From Planococcus halotolerans (lineage in GTDB: Bacteria; Bacillota; Bacilli; Bacillales_A; Planococcaceae): a stretch of DNA of 64,000 nucleotides. This document shows, one piece after another, positions 1-8,466 of this stretch (positions within the stretch are counted from its first letter, which is position 1; each line of letters starts with the position of its first letter). The DNA lies in the NCBI RefSeq assembly GCF_003289955.1, contig NZ_QLZR01000008.1, forward strand, positions 1-64,000. Reading direction: 5' to 3'. A program made the translations under genes and the position numbers. The notes below the pieces were generated by a model. It was not told the DNA's origin. It made no database searches and saw only the letters and a list, made by a program, of their open reading frames with translations.

Positions 1-76
1 GGAGGATTAGCTCAGCTGGGAGAGCATCTGCCTTACAAGCAGAGGGTCGGCGGTTCGATCCCGTCATCCTCCACCA
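1..76 (+). tRNA. tRNA-Val (TAC)
   Basis: Cloverleaf with 7-bp acceptor stem, anticodon loop CTTACAA and T-loop GGTTCGATC; CCA is encoded. First of twenty tRNA genes on this strand; the gene begins at the first base of the window, so its promoter and probably an rRNA operon lie upstream. Confidence 0.96.
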
Positions 77-90
77 TTTATTTCTCTTTC

Positions 91-166
<76 letters not shown>

Positions 167-176
167 CTCATTGCAT

Positions 177-252
177 GAGCCATTAGCTCAGTTGGTAGAG
201 CATCTGACTTTTAATCAGAGGGTCGAAGGTTCGAATCCTTCATGGCTCACCA
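177..252 (+). tRNA. tRNA-Lys (TTT)
   Basis: Acceptor GAGCCAT pairs with ATGGCTC, anticodon loop CTTTTAA, CCA encoded. Confidence 0.96.
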
Positions 253-274
253 TTTTTAATTTCATATTTGCCAC

Positions 275-359
275 GCGGGTGTGGCGGAACTGGCAGACGC
301 ACTAGACTTAGGATCTAGCGCCTTCGGGCGTGGGGGTTCGACTCCCTTCACCCGCACCA
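275..359 (+). tRNA. tRNA-Leu (TAG)
   Basis: Class II tRNA with a long variable arm (gcgccttcgggcgt). Acceptor GCGGGTG pairs with CACCCGC, anticodon loop CTTAGGA, CCA encoded. Confidence 0.95.
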
Positions 360-366
360 TTTTTTT

Positions 367-441
367 GCGGAAGTAGTTCAGTGGTAGAACGCCACCTTGC
401 CAAGGTGGAGGTCGCGGGTTCGACCCCCGTCTTCCGCTCCA
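367..441 (+). tRNA. tRNA-Gly (GCC)
   Basis: Acceptor GCGGAAG pairs with CTTCCGC, anticodon loop CTTGCCA, T-loop GGTTCGACC, CCA encoded. Confidence 0.96.
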
Positions 442-469
442 TTTTTTTTTGCAGACAAGCCGACCCTAA

Positions 470-558
470 GCCGGGGTGGCGGAACTGGCAGACGCACAGG
501 ACTTAAAATCCTGCGGTAGGTGACTACCGTACCGGTTCGATTCCGGTCCTCGGCACCA
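470..558 (+). tRNA. tRNA-Leu (TAA)
   Basis: Class II tRNA. Anticodon stem CAGGA/TCCTG encloses loop CTTAAAA; variable arm ggtaggtgactacc; CCA encoded. Confidence 0.95.
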
Positions 559-591
559 TTTGTTTGACAAAAACAGCAGCATTCACAGCAA

Positions 592-668
592 GCGCCCGTA
601 GCTCAATTGGATAGAGTACTTGACTACGAATCAAGCGGTTAGAGGTTCGAGTCCTCTCGGGCGCGCCA
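592..668 (+). tRNA. tRNA-Arg (ACG)
   Basis: Acceptor GCGCCCG pairs with CGGGCGC, anticodon loop CTACGAA, CCA encoded. A34 is expected to be edited to inosine so that one tRNA reads CGU, CGC and CGA. Confidence 0.95.
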
Positions 669-695
669 TATTTTTACCATCCAGCATTGATAGTC

Positions 696-772
696 CGGGA
701 AGTAGCTCAGCTTGGTAGAGCACTTGGTTTGGGACCAAGGGGTCGCAGGTTCGAATCCTGTCTTCCCGACCA
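696..772 (+). tRNA. tRNA-Pro (TGG)
   Basis: Acceptor CGGGAAG pairs with CTTCCCG, anticodon loop TTTGGGA, CCA encoded. Confidence 0.96.
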
Positions 773-779
773 TTTTCAC

Positions 780-855
780 GGGGCCTTAGCTCAGCTGGGA
801 GAGCGCCTGCCTTGCACGCAGGAGGTCAGCGGTTCGATCCCGCTAGGCTCCACCA
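780..855 (+). tRNA. tRNA-Ala (TGC)
   Basis: Acceptor GGGGCCT pairs with AGGCTCC (one G-U), anticodon loop CTTGCAC, CCA encoded. Confidence 0.95.
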
Positions 856-875
856 TTTTTATATTCACAGATCCA

Positions 876-949
876 GGCGGCGTAGCTCAGCTGGCTAGAG
901 CGTACGGTTCATACCCGTGAGGTCGGGGGTTCGATCCCCTCTACCGCCA
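876..949 (+). tRNA. tRNA-Met (CAT), elongator
   Basis: Anticodon stem TACGG/CCGTG around loop TTCATAC. The body resembles Bacillus elongator tRNA-Met. CCA is not encoded: the gene ends GCCA followed by CTTTT, so the CCA-adding enzyme is needed. Position 6 of the acceptor stem is a C-A mismatch. Confidence 0.9.
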
Positions 950-957
950 CTTTTTTA

Positions 958-1034
958 GGACCTTTAGCTCAGTTGGTTAGAGCAGACGGCTCATAACCGT
1001 CCGGTCGCAGGTTCGAGTCCTGCAAGGTCCACCA
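958..1034 (+). tRNA. tRNA-Ile2 (CAT, lysidine type)
   Basis: Acceptor GGACCTT pairs with AAGGTCC, anticodon loop CTCATAA. The body (GGACCTTTAGCTCAGTTGG start) matches my memory of the Bacillus minor Ile tRNA, whose C34 TilS converts to lysidine. A simple anticodon rule would wrongly call this Met. CCA encoded. Confidence 0.85.
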
Positions 1035-1048
1035 TCATATATTATCTC

Positions 1049-1141
1049 GGAGGAATACCCAAGTTTGGCTGAAGGGATCGGTCTTGAAAACCGACAGGGG
1101 AGTCAAATCCCGCGGGGGTTCGAATCCCTCTTCCTCCTCCA
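1049..1141 (+). tRNA. tRNA-Ser (TGA)
   Basis: Class II tRNA. Acceptor GGAGGAA pairs with TTCCTCC, anticodon loop CTTGAAA, long variable arm, CCA encoded. Confidence 0.95.
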
Positions 1142-1172
1142 TATTTTTTTAAAGTGTGTGGACAATTTAAAG

Positions 1173-1195
1173 TATTATTATCGCGGGGTAGAGCA
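1173..1195 (+). repeat. Left copy of a 23-bp direct repeat with a truncated tRNA-fMet start
   Basis: These 23 bases recur identically at 1290-1312. The last 14 (cgcggggtagagca) are the 5' end of tRNA-fMet and the first nine are its upstream spacer. The copy stops after 14 tRNA bases and continues into unrelated sequence, so it cannot form a tRNA. The 94 bases between the copies (1196-1289) carry no recognisable gene. Confidence 0.85.
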
Positions 1196-1298
1196 ACGAA
1201 CCGCACGAAGACGGTGAGTAACACCGAAGCAGGCGAAGCCGATGCAGGTGTCAACTACCGGAACATCGAGTATGAAAGAACTCACTATATATTATTAT

Positions 1299-1376
<78 letters not shown>

Positions 1377-1378
1377 AT

Positions 1379-1454
1379 GGTCCCGTGGTGTAGCGGTTAA
1401 CATGCCTGCCTGTCACGCAGGAGATCGCCGGTTCGATCCCGGTCGGGACCGCCA
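1379..1454 (+). tRNA. tRNA-Asp (GTC)
   Basis: Acceptor GGTCCCG pairs with CGGGACC, anticodon loop CTGTCAC, CCA encoded. Only three bases separate it from tRNA-fMet. Confidence 0.96.
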
Positions 1455-1469
1455 TTTTATTAAAAATAT

Positions 1470-1545
1470 GGGTCAGTAGCTCAGTCGGTAGAGCATTAGA
1501 TTGAAGCTCTAAGTGTCGGCGGTTCGATTCCGTCCTGACCCACCA
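1470..1545 (+). tRNA. tRNA-Phe (GAA)
   Basis: Acceptor GGGTCAG pairs with CTGACCC, anticodon loop TTGAAGC, CCA encoded. Confidence 0.96.
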
Positions 1546-1552
1546 TTTTTAT

Positions 1553-1626
1553 GCGGGTGTAGTTTAGTGGTAAAACCTCAGCCTTCCAAGCTGATGATGA
1601 GGGTTCGATTCCCTTCACCCGCTCCA
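1553..1626 (+). tRNA. tRNA-Gly (TCC)
   Basis: Acceptor GCGGGTG pairs with CACCCGC, anticodon loop CTTCCAA, CCA encoded. It follows tRNA-Phe after 7 bp, where the comparable Bacillus cluster (from memory) has tRNA-His. Confidence 0.95.
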
Positions 1627-1642
1627 TTATTTTAAAAATTTT

Positions 1643-1719
<77 letters not shown>

Positions 1720-1720
1720 T

Positions 1721-1795
1721 TCCGAAGTAGCTCAGTGGTAGAGCACCGCACTGTTAATGCGATGGTCGTAGGTTCGAGTCCTACCTTCGGAGCCA
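1721..1795 (+). tRNA. tRNA-Asn (GTT)
   Basis: Acceptor TCCGAAG pairs with CTTCGGA, anticodon loop CTGTTAA, CCA encoded. One base after tRNA-Ile. Confidence 0.95.
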
Positions 1796-1799
1796 TACT

Positions 1800-1890
1800 G
1801 GGGAAGTACTCAAGTGGCTGAAGAGGCGCCCCTGCTAAGGGTGTAGGTCGGGCAACCGGCGCGAGGGTTCAAATCCCTCCTTCTCCGCCA
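1800..1890 (+). tRNA. tRNA-Ser (GCT)
   Basis: Class II tRNA. Acceptor GGGGAAG pairs with CTTCTCC (one G-U), anticodon loop CTGCTAA, long variable arm, CCA encoded. Confidence 0.95.
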
Positions 1891-1896
1891 GTAATT

Positions 1897-1968
1897 GGCC
1901 CCTTGGTCAAGCGGTTAAGACACCGCCCTTTCACGGCGGTAACACGGGTTCGAATCCCGTAGGGGTCA
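1897..1968 (+). tRNA. tRNA-Glu (TTC)
   Basis: Acceptor GGCCCCT pairs with AGGGGTC, anticodon loop CTTTCAC. CCA is not encoded (discriminator A, then TATG). Last tRNA of the cluster, just before its terminator. Confidence 0.94.
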
Positions 1969-1982
1969 TATGAAAAAGGAAG

Positions 1983-2012
1983 ACGTCATGCATTTTATGC
2001 ATGACGTTTTTT
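1983..2012 (+). terminator. Terminator of the tRNA cluster
   Basis: Perfect 11-bp stem (acgtcatgcat / atgcatgacgt) with a 3-base loop, followed by a run of T. Confidence 0.93.
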
Positions 2013-2077
2013 GTTTGTCAAAATAAGTTGTCGGAAGGCTGTTACTGCTATAAGTTCCATAGTACTTTGTATAACAA

Positions 2078-2108
2078 TAAAAAAAGCATCTCGTTGGAGA
2101 GATGCTTT
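2078..2108 (-). terminator. Terminator of menA
   Basis: 10-bp stem (aaagcatctc / gagatgcttt). The A-run on the plus strand gives a U-tract for minus-strand RNA, 10 bp past the menA stop. Confidence 0.85.
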
Positions 2109-2118
2109 AATGAGATAT

Positions 2119-3030
2119 TTAAATGAGGTGCCCTATTAATAAACCAATAGCCAGAAGAAAAGCAAAGAGTGTATTTGTAATGCCTGTATCTTTCATAGCT
2201 GGCATAACTTTAAGTGGTTCTGTGTATCGTTTGAATATCCGAATGATTTTAACTGGTTTAATGATGCTTATAAATACTAATAATGCCCATGGCGTGATCA
2301 TCCCAAAAAGCACTAAGCCTGCAATCCATGCATACGACAGAACAAAAAAGCTTAAAAGTATGTTGACTGCAGCTGGACGGCCGGCAAGGATGGCCAACGT
2401 TTTGCGCCCGCTTGCAGCATCACCGACAATATCTCTTATGTTGTTGGACATCATTATCGCTGCTACCAAAAGGGTGCTTGGAATCGACAGAAGAATAGCA
2501 TCTATCGTAACTGTTCCTGTTTGAATGTAAAACGCAATGATAACAATGAGAAAGCCCATAAATAAGCCGGAAAATAATTCTCCAAAAGGTGTATAGGCAA
2601 TCGGATAAGGTCCGCCAGTATAGAGATAACCGACCATCATGGCTATACCGCCAACGACCAGCAGCCACCAGCTTGTTTGCATACAGATATAGATGCCAAG
2701 AATTCCTGCTATGCCATATAGTAAAAATGCAAGTCCCAGTACGGTTTTCGGTTTAACGCCATTTCGTACAATTGCTCCGCCGATTCCTACTGATTTTTCA
2801 TTATCAAGGCCACGGGCAAAGTCGTAATACTCGTTAAACATATTGGTTGCAGCTTGAATCAGCAAACTGGCGATCAGCATTGCTGTGAATAAGCCCCAAT
2901 CTATCTGTGTATTTCTTATAGCGATCATCGTTCCCAGAAAAACTGGAGCGAAAGATGCAGTCAAGGTGTGCGGGCGGGTTAACTGCCACCAGACACGCCA
3001 GCCGCTGTCCGCTTGTAATGTAGTTGTCAT
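2119..3030 (-). CDS. menA: 1,4-dihydroxy-2-naphthoate polyprenyltransferase (MenA)
   Basis: 303 aa, the usual length. UbiA-superfamily membrane prenyltransferase that joins the polyprenyl chain to DHNA, giving demethylmenaquinone. About eight or nine hydrophobic helices are visible. The two Asp-rich, Mg-diphosphate-binding motifs are NEYYDFARGLD (about residues 66-76) and NNIRDIVGD (about 196-204). The start has GAGGAG upstream. It is transcribed away from menF, so one intergenic region separates the membrane step from the soluble steps. An alternative UbiA substrate (haem O, ubiquinone) is unlikely given the men neighbours. Confidence 0.95.
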   Translation of the reverse strand: MTTTLQADSGWRVWWQLTRPHTLTASFAPVFLGTMIAIRNTQIDWGLFTAMLIASLLIQAATNMFNEYYDFARGLDNEKSVGIGGAIVRNGVKPKTVLGLAFLLYGIAGILGIYICMQTSWWLLVVGGIAMMVGYLYTGGPYPIAYTPFGELFSGLFMGFLIVIIAFYIQTGTVTIDAILLSIPSTLLVAAIMMSNNIRDIVGDAASGRKTLAILAGRPAAVNILLSFFVLSYAWIAGLVLFGMITPWALLVFISIIKPVKIIRIFKRYTEPLKVMPAMKDTGITNTLFAFLLAIGLLIGHLI

Positions 3031-3202
3031 GTTGTATCTCTCCTCTATTTATTCCATATTATATTGTACTGCAAATTTGATCGGATTACAGCAAATGTTG
3101 TGCTGATTTTAGCAGAAAAGAGTATGATAGAGGATAGAGGTTAAAAAGATTGAGAGCTTTTCCCGAAGGTTAGGAAGCTACCATATAAACGGAGGTAATT
3201 TG

Positions 3203-4594
3203 ATGAATCGACCACAGTATTCATCGGCCGAAAAACAAGATAATTCAAGGTATATCGCATACCGTTTTTATACAGAAACCATTGAAGTAAACAGAATGTC
3301 TGCCTTGGCTTTTTTTGAAGCAGGGGAAAGTTTTTATAAAGGAAAACGTTTCTTCTGGCAGAACCCGGAGAAGACTTTTACGCTTGTCGGACTGGGGCAT
3401 GCACATGTATTGACCGGTGCCAATCACCAGGGCCGATTTGAAGATGTAAAAAGCAATTGGCAAAGTTTGTGCAAGCAGATTGTAAATGAAGAGCATTTCA
3501 TAGAGCCGATTCTGTTTGGCGGTTTTTCGTTTGATCCGTTGAACAAGTCGAAAAGTATTTGGCGCGAATTTCCTGAAGCTTATTTTGCAGTTCCGACATT
3601 CCAGTTGGTAATAAAAAATGATCGTGCATATATCAGTATTCATCTGATCACTAAAAAAGAGGATACTTTCCCGGAGTTTGAAGCGTTGCGCAAAGAACGT
3701 GATAAGCTGATCCATGCTGCACAAGTGTCTGAACCGCTTACTTATAAAAAGCCTGAAGTTACGGGACGGGAAGAGCTAAAAAAAGCTTCCTACCTTTCTT
3801 CCATTGACAAAGTGACTGGCGTGATCAAGGCGAAACAGGCGGATAAAGTGGTGATTGCAAGAGTTCTAAGATTGGACTTTGATAAATCTTTATCAGCTTC
3901 TTCTGCACTCTATCAAGTTTCAAAAGAACAGCCTGAAAGCTTCCTTTTCGGACTGGAAGCCGAAGAACAATTCTTTTTTGGGGCAACACCGGAACGGCTT
4001 GTAAAAGTCGAAGATCGCCAAGCTCTGTCCACTTGCCTGGCAGGCTCCACTCCAAGAGGAAAAACCGTTGAAAAAGATAATGAGCTTGGCAATGAATTAT
4101 TGAATGACAGAAAGAACCGTTCGGAACATCAATATGTAGTGGACATGATCAGTAAAGTGTTTGCTGCTCATTGCCGCGAGCAGTTTGTGCCGAAAAAGCC
4201 GAAATTGATGAAGGTAAGGGACATTCAGCATCTATACACCCCGGTTGAAGGAGAATTAAAGCAGGGGTCGAATCTGATCGATCTTGTACGAGATCTTCAT
4301 CCGACACCGGCGCTTGGCGGAGAGCCGCGGCAATCCGCACTTAGCCTGATCAGACAATATGAAACGATGAATAGGGGCTTCTACGCTGCACCAATCGGCT
4401 GGATAGATGCAAAAGGCGATGGAGAATTTGCAGTGGCAATCCGTTCAGCTTTATTGGATGGAAAAGAAGCTTATTTATATGCAGGGGGCGGAATTGTCGA
4501 AGATTCCACTCCAGAGTCGGAGTATGCTGAAACTTGGGTAAAATTCCGTCCGATGCTTCGTGCCTTGGGAGGTCAATTGAGTGACGAATCGTAA
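3203..4594 (+). CDS. menF: Isochorismate synthase (MenF)
   Basis: 463 aa. Converts chorismate to isochorismate, the committed step of menaquinone synthesis. C-terminal chorismate-binding domain with the family stretches GATPERLV, STPRGKT, HPTPALGG and the late YAGGGIVEDSTPESEY segment. TTG at 3200 directly precedes ATG at 3203; GGAGGT at 3191-3196 is six bases from the ATG, so the ATG is chosen. First gene of menF-D-H-B, overlapping menD by 14 bp, which suggests translational coupling. A siderophore or salicylate-type isochorismate synthase is possible by fold, but context decides for menF. Confidence 0.95.
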   Translation: MNRPQYSSAEKQDNSRYIAYRFYTETIEVNRMSALAFFEAGESFYKGKRFFWQNPEKTFTLVGLGHAHVLTGANHQGRFEDVKSNWQSLCKQIVNEEHFIEPILFGGFSFDPLNKSKSIWREFPEAYFAVPTFQLVIKNDRAYISIHLITKKEDTFPEFEALRKERDKLIHAAQVSEPLTYKKPEVTGREELKKASYLSSIDKVTGVIKAKQADKVVIARVLRLDFDKSLSASSALYQVSKEQPESFLFGLEAEEQFFFGATPERLVKVEDRQALSTCLAGSTPRGKTVEKDNELGNELLNDRKNRSEHQYVVDMISKVFAAHCREQFVPKKPKLMKVRDIQHLYTPVEGELKQGSNLIDLVRDLHPTPALGGEPRQSALSLIRQYETMNRGFYAAPIGWIDAKGDGEFAVAIRSALLDGKEAYLYAGGGIVEDSTPESEYAETWVKFRPMLRALGGQLSDES

Positions 4595-6281
4595 ATATCT
4601 AACCGAATATGTCTCTGCGTTTACACATAGTTTGGTGAACCAGGGAGTAAAAAACGTGGTGATCAGTCCCGGTTCGCGGTCGACACCACTGGCTTATGCC
4701 TGTATGAAAGAAGAAGGGCTGGCCGTTTACCGCCAGATTGATGAGCGGTCGGCGGCTTATTTTGCACTGGGAATGGCGAAGGCATCGGGAGAACCGGTGA
4801 TGCTTCTCTGCACATCGGGAACTGCAGCGGCGAATTATTTTCCTGCAATTGTCGAAGCCTTCTATGCCAGAGTTCCATTGATCGTAGTGACGGCTGATCG
4901 CCCGCATGAGCTTCGGGAAGTCGGTGCGCCGCAGGCAATCAATCAAATCGATCTTTTTGGCTCTCATGTTAAATGGTCTGTAGATTTGCCGATGCCGGAA
5001 CCTGAAAACCGTTTGGATTTTCTGGTGCGCCATCTGCATCGTTCAGTTAAAAATGCTGTGTCTGAGCCGAGAGGTCCGGTTCATTTGAATGTGCCTTTCC
5101 GTGAACCGTTGGTGCTGGATTTTGAACAGCAATATGACAGCACAGGCGAAATAACGCATTTAAAGGGTGAGTCACGGTTATCTTCATCGGTTGAACAATT
5201 CTTAATGGAAACTGTTAAGGCTGAAAAAGGGCTTCTGATTGTCGGTGAAATGACCGAGAAGATGCCTGATGAATTCTGGTCGTTTATCCGTAAATTGAAT
5301 TGGCCGGTTCTCGCCGATCCTTTATCCAATGTACGCAGTAATCTAGATGAAAACTGTAAAGATTTGATAATCGACAGCTATGACGCCATTTTGAAAAGCG
5401 AAGTTTTTAAAGAGGTAATGGTGCCGGATGTTGTCATTCGTATTGGACCGCAGCCAGTCTCGAAACCTTTAACGCTTTATTTGGCTGCTGTAAAACCGAA
5501 AACATTCGCTGTTTTTGATGAATCACCAATGATGCGGGACGCACAATCAGTAGTGACACATCATATCCAGGCTTCAACAGACGGCTTATGGGAATTGCCC
5601 ATCGGAACGAAGGCGTCCAATTCCTATACGGAAAAATGGGCAGCGGCTTCCGAGTTATTCTGGGAACTTGCAGAAGTTCATTGCAATGAAAAATTGGATG
5701 AGGGTGTGCTGGCGAAAGTTCTGTTTGATGAACTCGATAGTTGTGACCTTATTGTCAGCAGCAGCATGCCGATACGTGACACAGATACTTATTTCAAATC
5801 GACTTCCCGCGACATCATGATTTATGCAAACCGTGGCGCAAATGGCATTGATGGAGTTGTGTCGACGGCATTCGGTGTGCAGGCAGCGAAAAAGCGTCCG
5901 GCTTATCTGTTTATCGGTGACTTATCGTTCCTGCATGATATGAACGGATTGATTGCTTCGAAAATGCAGGAAACGGATTTGACGATTGTCGTGATGAACA
6001 ACGACGGCGGCGGAATTTTCTCTTATCTGCCGCAATCACAGGAGGAACGTTATTTCGAAGATCTATTCGGTACTCCCACGGGGTTGAAATTCGAGGATGC
6101 CGCGAGAATGTATGATGCTGATTACGCAGCTGTCGAATCGAAAGAGCAATTTGTTGAGGCGCTTCGTACAAAAAAACAAAAGGCAGTTAAGATCATCGAA
6201 GTGTTTACGGATCGGGAAACAAATGTACGGGTCCACAGAGAGTTGTGGAATCGGCTGATTGAGGAGCTGGGCGGGCAATGA
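4581..6281 (+). CDS. menD: SEPHCHC synthase (MenD)
   Basis: 566 aa. Thiamine-diphosphate enzyme that adds a succinic-semialdehyde unit from 2-oxoglutarate to isochorismate. N-terminal PYR domain with GSRSTPLAYA (about 31-40) and the catalytic Glu of DERSAAY at position 55, the numbering known from E. coli MenD. The C-terminal ThDP/Mg motif runs from GDLSFLHDMN to NNDGGGIF. GTG start inside menF with GGGAGGT upstream; it overlaps menH by 4 bp (ATGA). Confidence 0.96.
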   Translation: MTNRKYLTEYVSAFTHSLVNQGVKNVVISPGSRSTPLAYACMKEEGLAVYRQIDERSAAYFALGMAKASGEPVMLLCTSGTAAANYFPAIVEAFYARVPLIVVTADRPHELREVGAPQAINQIDLFGSHVKWSVDLPMPEPENRLDFLVRHLHRSVKNAVSEPRGPVHLNVPFREPLVLDFEQQYDSTGEITHLKGESRLSSSVEQFLMETVKAEKGLLIVGEMTEKMPDEFWSFIRKLNWPVLADPLSNVRSNLDENCKDLIIDSYDAILKSEVFKEVMVPDVVIRIGPQPVSKPLTLYLAAVKPKTFAVFDESPMMRDAQSVVTHHIQASTDGLWELPIGTKASNSYTEKWAAASELFWELAEVHCNEKLDEGVLAKVLFDELDSCDLIVSSSMPIRDTDTYFKSTSRDIMIYANRGANGIDGVVSTAFGVQAAKKRPAYLFIGDLSFLHDMNGLIASKMQETDLTIVVMNNDGGGIFSYLPQSQEERYFEDLFGTPTGLKFEDAARMYDADYAAVESKEQFVEALRTKKQKAVKIIEVFTDRETNVRVHRELWNRLIEELGGQ

Positions 6282-7090
6282 AAATGGAGATTGAAGGCGT
6301 CAATTATCACATTGAACTAATGAATGAAGATAAAGAACAGGCGCTGGTATTTCTTCATGGTTTCACCGGCAGCACCAAAACCTGGCATAAGATAGTCCCT
6401 CGCTTTGAGGAATATAAAATCGTGCTCATTGACCTGCTTGGCCACGGTGGCACCGACAGTCCGAAAGATCCGGAGCGGTATTCGATGGAGCAGCAGATGC
6501 GGGACCTGGAAAAGATATTTGACCATTTGGGGCTGACGAACTTTGCCTTGGCAGGGTATTCGATGGGCGGACGAACAGCTCTTGCATATGCCTGCGAATT
6601 TCCCGGGCGGCTTTCCTCTTTATTGCTGGAAAGTTCTTCGCCTGGTTTAAAGACTGAAGAGCAGCGCAGCGAGCGAAGAAAAAATGATGGCAGATTGGCC
6701 GAACGGATTACGTCTGGCGGAATCATATCATTTGTTGATAGCTGGGAGAAGATTCCGCTTTTCAGAACACAGCACGCATTGTCCAAGCATGTTAAAGCAG
6801 AAGTCAGGGAAGAACGGCTGGCGCAAAACCCGATAGGTCTGGCAAACAGCTTGATCGGTATGGGAACAGGTGCACAGAAGTCATACTGGGAAACAATCAG
6901 CCAGCTGCAGATTCCCGTTTTATTGGTTACGGGGAAGCTGGATGAGAAGTTCACGGCGATTGCGAAAGAGATGGTTTCGCTGATGCCGAATGCCGAACAC
7001 AGTGAGATTATAGCAGGACATGCTTTACATGTGGAAAAACCTGCTGAATTTGCTACAATAGTATGGGAGTATTTAAAAAAGAATTTTTAG
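6278..7090 (+). CDS. menH: SHCHC synthase (MenH, YtxM)
   Basis: 270 aa alpha/beta hydrolase that eliminates pyruvate from SEPHCHC. Oxyanion segment FLHGFTGS (about 25-32), nucleophile elbow AGYSMGGR with Ser95, and a late [10 protein letters not shown] carrying the catalytic His. The ATG overlaps the menD stop by 4 bp; an ATG six bases further in is also possible. By sequence alone it could be a generic hydrolase; its place between menD and menB fixes the role. Confidence 0.92.
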   Translation: MKMEIEGVNYHIELMNEDKEQALVFLHGFTGSTKTWHKIVPRFEEYKIVLIDLLGHGGTDSPKDPERYSMEQQMRDLEKIFDHLGLTNFALAGYSMGGRTALAYACEFPGRLSSLLLESSSPGLKTEEQRSERRKNDGRLAERITSGGIISFVDSWEKIPLFRTQHALSKHVKAEVREERLAQNPIGLANSLIGMGTGAQKSYWETISQLQIPVLLVTGKLDEKFTAIAKEMVSLMPNAEHSEIIAGHALHVEKPAEFATIVWEYLKKNF

Positions 7091-7100
7091 GAGGAAAATC

Positions 7101-7919
7101 ATGACACGTGAATGGGTAACAGAACGTACATATGAAGATATCAAATATGAAATTTATAATGGGATTGCGAAGATTACAATCAACCGTCCGGAAGTGCGCA
7201 ATGCTTTCCGTCCAAAAACGGTACATGAATTGATCGATGCATTTTCACGCGCACGCGATAATTCAGGCGTAGGCGTAATCGTATTGACTGGCGAAGGGGA
7301 AAAAGCCTTCTGTTCAGGCGGCGACCAAAGTGTTCGCGGACATGGCGGTTATGTTGGAGAAGATGAGATTCCGCGTTTGAATGTCCTTGACCTTCAGCGT
7401 TTGATCCGTGTAATCCCTAAACCGGTTGTAGCAATGGTGGCTGGATATGCAATCGGCGGCGGACATGTATTGCATGTTGTTTGTGATTTGACGATTGCTG
7501 CTGATAACGCACGCTTCGGCCAGACTGGTCCTCGCGTCGGTTCGTTTGATGCTGGCTACGGTTCAGGTTACCTTGCGCGCATCATCGGACATAAAAAAGC
7601 GCGTGAAATCTGGTACTTGTGCCGTCAGTACGACGCTCAGGAAGCGCTTGATATGGGACTTGTAAACACAGTAGTCCCTTATGAGCAGCTTGAAGATGAA
7701 ACAGTGAAATGGTGCGAAGAAATGCTTGAAATGAGCCCGACTGCACTTCGTTTCGTAAAAGCGGCAATGAATGCTGATACAGATGGCCTTGCTGGTCTTC
7801 AGCAAATGGCTGGTGACGCTACTTTGCTTTACTATACAACAGACGAAGCGAAAGAAGGCCGCGATGCTTTCAAAGAAAAACGCAAGCCTGATTTCGGTCA
7901 ATTCCCTCGTTTCCCTTGA
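7101..7919 (+). CDS. menB: 1,4-dihydroxy-2-naphthoyl-CoA synthase (MenB)
   Basis: 272 aa crotonase-fold enzyme that cyclises o-succinylbenzoyl-CoA. Visible are FCSGGDQ (oxyanion loop), [12 protein letters not shown] and the MenB signature [16 protein letters not shown], whose Asp is the usual active-site residue. Strong AGGAGG eight bases before the ATG and 10 bp after menH. A terminator follows, so menE-C are probably reached by read-through or a separate promoter. Confidence 0.97.
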   Translation: MTREWVTERTYEDIKYEIYNGIAKITINRPEVRNAFRPKTVHELIDAFSRARDNSGVGVIVLTGEGEKAFCSGGDQSVRGHGGYVGEDEIPRLNVLDLQRLIRVIPKPVVAMVAGYAIGGGHVLHVVCDLTIAADNARFGQTGPRVGSFDAGYGSGYLARIIGHKKAREIWYLCRQYDAQEALDMGLVNTVVPYEQLEDETVKWCEEMLEMSPTALRFVKAAMNADTDGLAGLQQMAGDATLLYYTTDEAKEGRDAFKEKRKPDFGQFPRFP

Positions 7920-7932
7920 TCATCAATAATTG

Positions 7933-7963
7933 AAAGCTGTCCTCCCGGGGGGCAGCTTTTTTT
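7933..7963 (+). terminator. Terminator after menB
   Basis: Stem aaagctgtcc / ggggcagcttt with a short loop, then seven T. It splits menF-D-H-B from the downstream GNAT-menE-menC group. Confidence 0.82.
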
Positions 7964-7986
7964 AGAATGAACGGAGAGTGGCAGGA

Positions 7987-8430
7987 GTGTCGTCGATTCG
8001 ATATAAGAGCTTTACCATGCTGGAGGCGGGAGATTTACTGAATGGACTGGTTTCATTGCATACGAAAGTTTTTGGCAGTTCAGATGATTTGGCTGGAAGA
8101 ATGGCTGAAAAACCGAAATTACATATAGATCTTGCATTGGATGGCGACAGGGTAATAGGCTATAAAGTCGGCTATGCCTTAAACCGGGAGCAATTCTACA
8201 GCTGGCTCGGCGGTGTCGATGAAAGTTATCGTCATCAGGGAATAGCGCGCCGATTGATGGAGAGGCAGCATGAGTACGCCCGCCAGGAATCGTATAACGC
8301 CGTCAGGACCCATACGAAGAACAAATGGCGAAGTATGCTGCTGTTGAATATTCAAAGCGGTTTTGACATCATCGGCATATATATGGACGATACTGGTGAA
8401 CCGAAAATTATATTAGAAAAGAAGCTGTGA
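7987..8430 (+). CDS. GNAT-family N-acetyltransferase
   Basis: 147 aa; substrate unknown. The acetyl-CoA-binding motif A is seen in GVDESYRHQGIARRLMERQH, followed by EYARQE and a typical C-terminal strand. GTG at 7978 lies one base from GGAG and is unlikely to be used; GTG at 7987 is ten bases away and is preferred, but the start is uncertain. It sits between menB and menE, where the B. subtilis cluster (from memory) has no acetyltransferase. Whether it acts on a men protein or is a passenger cannot be told from sequence. Confidence 0.85.
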   Translation: MSSIRYKSFTMLEAGDLLNGLVSLHTKVFGSSDDLAGRMAEKPKLHIDLALDGDRVIGYKVGYALNREQFYSWLGGVDESYRHQGIARRLMERQHEYARQESYNAVRTHTKNKWRSMLLLNIQSGFDIIGIYMDDTGEPKIILEKKL

Positions 8431-8466
8431 GTATAAAGTCGGCTTTACAGAAAGGGATTTTGAAAA

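Noticed and set aside
1182..1195. A second functional tRNA-fMet
   Set aside because: Only 14 bases of the acceptor and D-arm start are present; no anticodon or T-arm follows.
2123..2524. Antisense ORFs across menA, menD, leuS and others
   Set aside because: They lie opposite well-supported genes, lack ribosome sites, and have no recognisable domains.
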